Assembly: GCA_947450675.1 (NCBI GenBank)
Contig: CANFWI010000001.1
Location: 62,001 to 126,000 of the forward strand
From: Comamonadaceae bacterium
Lineage (GTDB): Bacteria > Pseudomonadota > Gammaproteobacteria > Burkholderiales > Burkholderiaceae_C
DNA: 64,000 bases
Reading direction: 5' to 3'
Every line of letters starts with the position of its first letter. Within the stretch, counting starts at the first letter, position 1. Shown one piece after another: positions 60,687 to 64,000 of the stretch. Below the pieces are notes generated by a model. It searched no databases, was not told the origin of the DNA, and saw only the letters and a program-made list of their open reading frames with translations. The position numbers and the translations under genes are program-made.

Positions 60687-61213
60687 TGGTTTTTAGCGAC
60701 CATTTGACCGAGATACAGCGTGCGCAGATCTCGGACAACGGCCTTGTCTAGCGACAGCGTGGTTTCATACGTGTCCTCACCGGCAGGCGTGATGCTGACC
60801 AGCACGGCCCCGTAAATCACACCCTCAACCCGAGTCCGAAAAGAGTCGTTCTGCACGGTCATGTCGGCTACCGTGGTGGTCGCATCGAGTTGCTGGCCAT
60901 AAACCTGCTCCGTCAAAGAGCGGTACGCGTCGAGCTTTGAGGCCCGAATAGCAAGCAAACGCTGCTGCGCGGGAACACGGTGGTTTTGCACACTGATGAC
61001 CGCATAGCCCGTGGCCGTCAGCGTTTCGCGTTTTTCAACCAAGGGCGCGATCATGCCGGCATCAGCCGCTCGTTGTGCCGCCGCTTGTGACGCGGTGACC
61101 GGCTCAGGCTGAGCTGTCATGGCGGTCTTGCAACCCGACAGACCGATCACGAGCGCAAGCAGTACGAGCGGCAGGGCCGGCAAGCGGGAGGGCATTGAGC
61201 ACAGGCGGTTCAT
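60683..61213 (-). CDS. flgP: FlgP-like outer-membrane lipoprotein
   Basis: A 176 aa lipoprotein of the LPP20/FlgP family, associated with the H ring or outer-membrane collar in polar flagella. A signal peptide with lipobox IGLSGC (about 26-31) is followed by YAVISVQNHRVPAQQRLLAIRASKLDAYRSLTEQVYG (about 70-106). It is first in the operon behind the sigma28 promoter at 61260. Vibrio encodes flgP near flgT in a similar arrangement. Confidence 0.86.
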   Translation of the reverse strand: MNRLCSMPSRLPALPLVLLALVIGLSGCKTAMTAQPEPVTASQAAAQRAADAGMIAPLVEKRETLTATGYAVISVQNHRVPAQQRLLAIRASKLDAYRSLTEQVYGQQLDATTTVADMTVQNDSFRTRVEGVIYGAVLVSITPAGEDTYETTLSLDKAVVRDLRTLYLGQMVAKNH

Positions 61214-61259
61214 GGTCTAAATCCTTGTCAAAAAACGGTGGCGAGAAGCTACAGCACTT

Positions 61260-61286
61260 GTATCGGCACCAATTCATAAACCTTTA
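61260..61286 (-). promoter_or_regulatory. Sigma28 promoter of flgP-flgT operon
   Basis: The minus strand reads TAAAGGTT-N11-GCCGATAC, close to the classical FliA consensus. The flgP ATG is about 40 nt downstream of the predicted start. The same gap also serves the divergent activator gene. Confidence 0.88.
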
Positions 61287-61383
61287 GGAAATGCCCCGGC
61301 AGCACCAACGCTGCAGACCCTATTCAACCGTTACATTTTGATAGTCGAAATAAGTGATAAATTGTGTAAAAGAACAATCAATT

Positions 61384-61413
61384 TTGTAACAAACATGAGA
61401 CTTTGTGTAAGAT
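61384..61413 (+). promoter_or_regulatory. Possible sigma70 promoter of the FleQ-like gene
   Basis: TTGTAA-N18-TAAGAT lies about 57 nt upstream of the TTG start, in an AT-rich segment with repeated TTGTGTAA. It is the best sigma70-like pair seen, but is not strong. Confidence 0.35.
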
Positions 61414-61469
61414 CAAGGCAATCTGTAGCACTGTCGGTGTATTGACATTTCCCCACTTCTCGGTATCAC

Positions 61470-62636
61470 TTGGCCAACATCAAACATCCACCTTCGTATA
61501 TTGGGCAAAGCGCAGCAGCCAAAGCTGTGCGCGACCTCGTTGCGAGAGTGGCGAATTCGATCGCCACGGTGCTCATCACGGGTGAAAGCGGAACCGGCAA
61601 GGAACTGGTGGCGCGAGCGCTGCACGACGACTCGATTCGAAGCAACGGTAACTTCGTTCCTATCAATTGCGCAGCCATTCCTAAGGACTTGCTTGAAAGC
61701 GAGTTATTTGGCCACCGCAAAGGGGCATTCACTGGCGCTGTGGCAGACCGTGTGGGCCGGTTTGAACTCGCCCACGGTGGCACTATTTTTCTCGACGAAA
61801 TCGGTGACTTGTCACTGGACATGCAGGTCAAACTGCTGCGCGTGTTGCAAGAAAGAACCATCGACCCGGTCGGCGGTTTGCGCCCGGTTCAAGTCAATGT
61901 ACGGGTGGTGGCCGCCACTCACCGCGACTTGGAAACCGAAATTCAGGCAGGACGCTTTCGGGAAGATCTGTATTACCGCCTGAATGTGCTGCCGCTGCAC
62001 ACCTCGCCGCTGCGTGAGCGTCGCGAAGACGTGCCTGAGTTGCTGCGTTACTTTGCTGGTCGGTTTGCCATGCCGGGACGCCCGCCCGTGACTTTCACCG
62101 ACGACTTTATGCAGGCCCTGCAAGACTACCCATGGCCGGGCAATGTGCGTGAATTGTCGAATCTGGTCGACCGTTTCAGCACGCTTTTTGAAAGTCAGTT
62201 GCTGGCGCTGCGAACCATCACACCCAATCTGCTGCCCCGTGGCTTGGCCGCCATCCAGGCGGAACGCTGCCCGCAACCACTGGCCGGTGATTTGCAAGCA
62301 GCCGTCCTGTCTGCGCACAACGCCATGGTCGACGCAATGGATGATGCCTCTGCCGAAACTGAAGACGATGATCAAGTCGAAGACATCATCATGTTGGCGC
62401 AAGGCGCTATGCCAACCTTGCCTGCCGGTGGTGTTTCGCTGAAAGACCGTCTGGCGGAAATTGAGCGTGACTTGATTTCACAGGCACTGACGCGGACCGA
62501 TGGCAATGTCTCGCAGACGGCTCGACTGCTGAGCTTGCAGCGCACCACGCTGATTGAAAAAATCCACAAATACGCTTTGCGCCCTGCCCTGGCCGCAGGG
62601 GAAAGTCGCGCGTCGTCGGATCAGTTGTTAGCCTGA
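61470..62636 (+). CDS. Sigma54-dependent activator, FleQ/FlrA-like but lacking receiver
   Basis: A 388 aa enhancer-binding protein. It starts directly with the AAA+ domain: Walker A GESGTGKE (38-45), GAFTGA (85-90), Walker B GTIFLDE, and R-finger-region [11 protein letters not shown]. The C-terminal Fis-type helix-turn-helix (about 335-370, [20 protein letters not shown]) follows an acidic linker. The N-terminal regulatory domain typical of FleQ/FlrA (about 130 residues) is absent. The only start after the upstream in-frame stop is TTG at 61470. Divergence from flgP and lack of another master regulator suggest it is the top-level flagellar activator (inference). Confidence 0.85.
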   Translation: MANIKHPPSYIGQSAAAKAVRDLVARVANSIATVLITGESGTGKELVARALHDDSIRSNGNFVPINCAAIPKDLLESELFGHRKGAFTGAVADRVGRFELAHGGTIFLDEIGDLSLDMQVKLLRVLQERTIDPVGGLRPVQVNVRVVAATHRDLETEIQAGRFREDLYYRLNVLPLHTSPLRERREDVPELLRYFAGRFAMPGRPPVTFTDDFMQALQDYPWPGNVRELSNLVDRFSTLFESQLLALRTITPNLLPRGLAAIQAERCPQPLAGDLQAAVLSAHNAMVDAMDDASAETEDDDQVEDIIMLAQGAMPTLPAGGVSLKDRLAEIERDLISQALTRTDGNVSQTARLLSLQRTTLIEKIHKYALRPALAAGESRASSDQLLA

Positions 62637-62654
62637 TCCGGCGCCTCCCTTCGC

Positions 62655-63500
62655 TCAGGGCTTGTCCGCCGGCTGTGCGCGCGGGTACTGCAACATGCTG
62701 TCGCGCTTGCGCGCAGCGGCCGCAGCGGTCGCATTGGCAGTCGCTTCTGAGTTTTGACGTTCACGCTGTTGACGCGCCTGTGTTTCCAGCTCACGACGGA
62801 CTGCGCCGCTGTCACCCAGGGCACCTTGTAAGCCCTTCATTTGACTTGACAGCGTCGACAGCGCTCCGGCCTGGGCTTTGAGACGTGCATCCATGCCGGA
62901 GACCTGCTGGCTCATCGCCTGCGTTTTGAGGTCGACCTGTTTTGCAGTCAACTCAGGCATGCTCTGGGTGCTTTTGATGGCCTCGTCCAAGCGCGCGTCG
63001 ATCTTGACTTGCAGAGCGGCAATGGCTTCTTGTTTGGCCAGCATGGTTTGCAAAGCCTCTTGAACCGCCCCCACAGACTCCATGGAAGCGTCCATCCCCA
63101 CCACCCGCTTGCCAACCGCCAACACCATGTCGTCGAGCTGGGCCACGCGGGATTGCAAGCGCACCGCCAAGGCGGCAAAAACGCCGCCGGCCACCAGCAT
63201 CAAGGCACCGCAAACGACCAGCAGGACTGTCGAGAATTTTCTTTGCGTGTGATAAGACGTCTGCAGTTCCTTGGAAGCTTTGCGAAGTTGGCCCGCGGCA
63301 TCAGCGGCCAGACCGGCGGCCCGGGTGGCCAATTCGCCCGAGTCCATGACGGCAAGCCGCATGTCCGTCATGCCATCGTCGTCGCCCACGCCCAGCGCAG
63401 CTGCATCAGCGTCAGCGTCAGCGTCAGCATGAGGGTTGACGGCGGCGTGGTCTGACGCCTGCGTGTCTGCGGTGGTCGGGTGAGGGCTTGGGTTGCTCAT
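62655..63500 (-). CDS. Membrane-anchored coiled-coil protein of unknown function
   Basis: A 281 aa protein. The N-terminus is acidic/Ala-rich with an Ala-Asp repeat (ADADADADAAA, about 26-36). One membrane helix (FSTVLLVVCGALMLVAGGVFAALAV) is at about residues 88-112. A long coiled coil follows (about 115-245, with many Gln/Leu/Ala), and the tail is basic and Ala-rich (ATAAAAARKRDSM). Topology would place the coiled coil in the periplasm. It might act with the flagellar or chemotaxis genes nearby, but no named family could be assigned. It is convergent with the FleQ-like gene. Confidence 0.6.
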   Translation of the reverse strand: MSNPSPHPTTADTQASDHAAVNPHADADADADAAALGVGDDDGMTDMRLAVMDSGELATRAAGLAADAAGQLRKASKELQTSYHTQRKFSTVLLVVCGALMLVAGGVFAALAVRLQSRVAQLDDMVLAVGKRVVGMDASMESVGAVQEALQTMLAKQEAIAALQVKIDARLDEAIKSTQSMPELTAKQVDLKTQAMSQQVSGMDARLKAQAGALSTLSSQMKGLQGALGDSGAVRRELETQARQQRERQNSEATANATAAAAARKRDSMLQYPRAQPADKP

Positions 63501-63544
63501 ATCGTTCTCCAGGGCTTACGCCATTCAATGTCGGTGGTGAGGCG

Positions 63545-64000
63545 TCAGCTGCGCGTTGAATCTTGCAGCGCATCCAGCTTCGTGCGAACCTTGTCGTTTT
63601 CAATCTTGAGCTTGACGACACGCGCAGGAAAATCCATTTGCAGCATCGTCAACATGGTTTCCGAGAGTTCCGGCGACTCTGACGTGACCGCCTCGGTTCG
63701 TACCTCCACGGGTTCGTCCACAACGGCGGCGGATACAGCCAAGTTGTGGCTAGCCATGGATTCTGGGACGGGTTCGGGCAAGGCCACAAAGCGGTCTTGC
63801 TCAGACCGTTTGATCAATGGGCCTTGCTCAGGGCGAGTGACCGCTAGGGCTTCAGGCACCAAGGCAACATGAGACTGCTCCGCCAAGGTTTCTGGCATCA
63901 ACGCCATGTGCTCGTTCTCGACAAGCTTGACCACTGAATTAACGTCGTCATGATCTGCTTCGGCACCAGCGGCGGCCAACACACGGTCTTCTTTGAGGTG
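63545..64000 (-). CDS. Uncharacterised protein (partial)
   Basis: The frame stays open to the right edge, so the N-terminus lies outside the window. The visible 150 residues are acidic and rich in Val/Glu/Ala/Pro, with no clear domain, then a short C-terminal coiled-coil-like helix (MLTMLQMDFPARVVKLKIENDKVRTKLDALQ). It is 44 nt upstream of the membrane protein gene and in the same direction, so both are likely cotranscribed. Function unknown. Confidence 0.5.
   Translation of the reverse strand, partial: HLKEDRVLAAAGAEADHDDVNSVVKLVENEHMALMPETLAEQSHVALVPEALAVTRPEQGPLIKRSEQDRFVALPEPVPESMASHNLAVSAAVVDEPVEVRTEAVTSESPELSETMLTMLQMDFPARVVKLKIENDKVRTKLDALQDSTRS

Noticed and set aside
61260-61320. Sigma54 site for flgP (TGGTGCTGCCGGGGCA)
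   Set aside because: Spacing is right but the -12 element is GGGCA; the sigma28 match in the same gap is far stronger.

Overview
The window looks like a chromosomal segment of a motile betaproteobacterium, most likely Burkholderiales/Comamonadaceae. Two Bug-type (TctC) solute receptors with TctA/TctB partners, moderately high GC and the flagellar gene content support this. The species is not determined. No rRNA, tRNA, CRISPR array or intact insertion sequence was seen.

Left flagellar block (1-10547, all minus strand). A sigma54-dependent activator (FlrC-like) heads fliE-fliF-fliG-fliH-fliI, with fliI cut by the window edge. Upstream lie a very large flagellin (fliC1), a small Cys-rich protein coupled to it, and a TPR protein. 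Near-consensus sigma54 (-24/-12) promoters precede the activator, fliC1 and the TPR gene.

Non-flagellar middle (10746-36399). It starts with rimO, an ABM-domain protein, an FAH-family hydrolase, a Nudix hydrolase and rdgC. A catabolic/transport cluster follows: an Ldh-family dehydrogenase, a Bug receptor, a cupin, a D-2-hydroxyacid dehydrogenase, a beta-keto acid cleavage enzyme, an SDR, tctB and tctA. A lower-GC chitinase locus interrupts it, and it resumes with a second Bug receptor and a PEP-mutase/isocitrate-lyase-family enzyme. Next are a secreted trypsin-like protease with TPRs and a cytochrome b561. An exopolysaccharide-export group follows (cis-prenyltransferase, Wza-like exporter, Wzz-like protein, an epimerase lacking its YxxxK motif), then a convergent outer-membrane protein gene.

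Right flagellar block (36632-64000). On the minus strand are a second flagellin (fliC2), flaG, fliD, flgL, flgK, flgJ (rod-binding domain only), flgI, flgH, flgG, flgF, flgE, flgD, flgC and flgB, then a separate LysM/lysozyme-like hydrolase. On the plus strand are flgA, flgM and flgN. Back on the minus strand is a coupled group of flgP, flgT, a LysM-like protein, a FliK-like protein and an FlhB C-terminal homologue. A divergent FleQ/FlrA-like activator follows, and two unknown genes lie at the right edge.

Taken together, the two sigma54 activators, the sigma54 promoters on early and hook genes and on fliC1, and the sigma28 promoters (TCAAGTTC-N11-TCCGATWC type) on fliC2, flaG, flgM and flgP describe a Vibrio/Pseudomonas-style tiered programme rather than the FlhDC scheme usual in studied betaproteobacteria. 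Other unusual points are the oversized axial proteins (FlgE, FlgK, FliD, FliC1), a shared GCGGCAA box upstream of several sigma54 promoters, a palindromic REP family with one copy inside the Wzz reading frame, and the apparent pseudo-epimerase.
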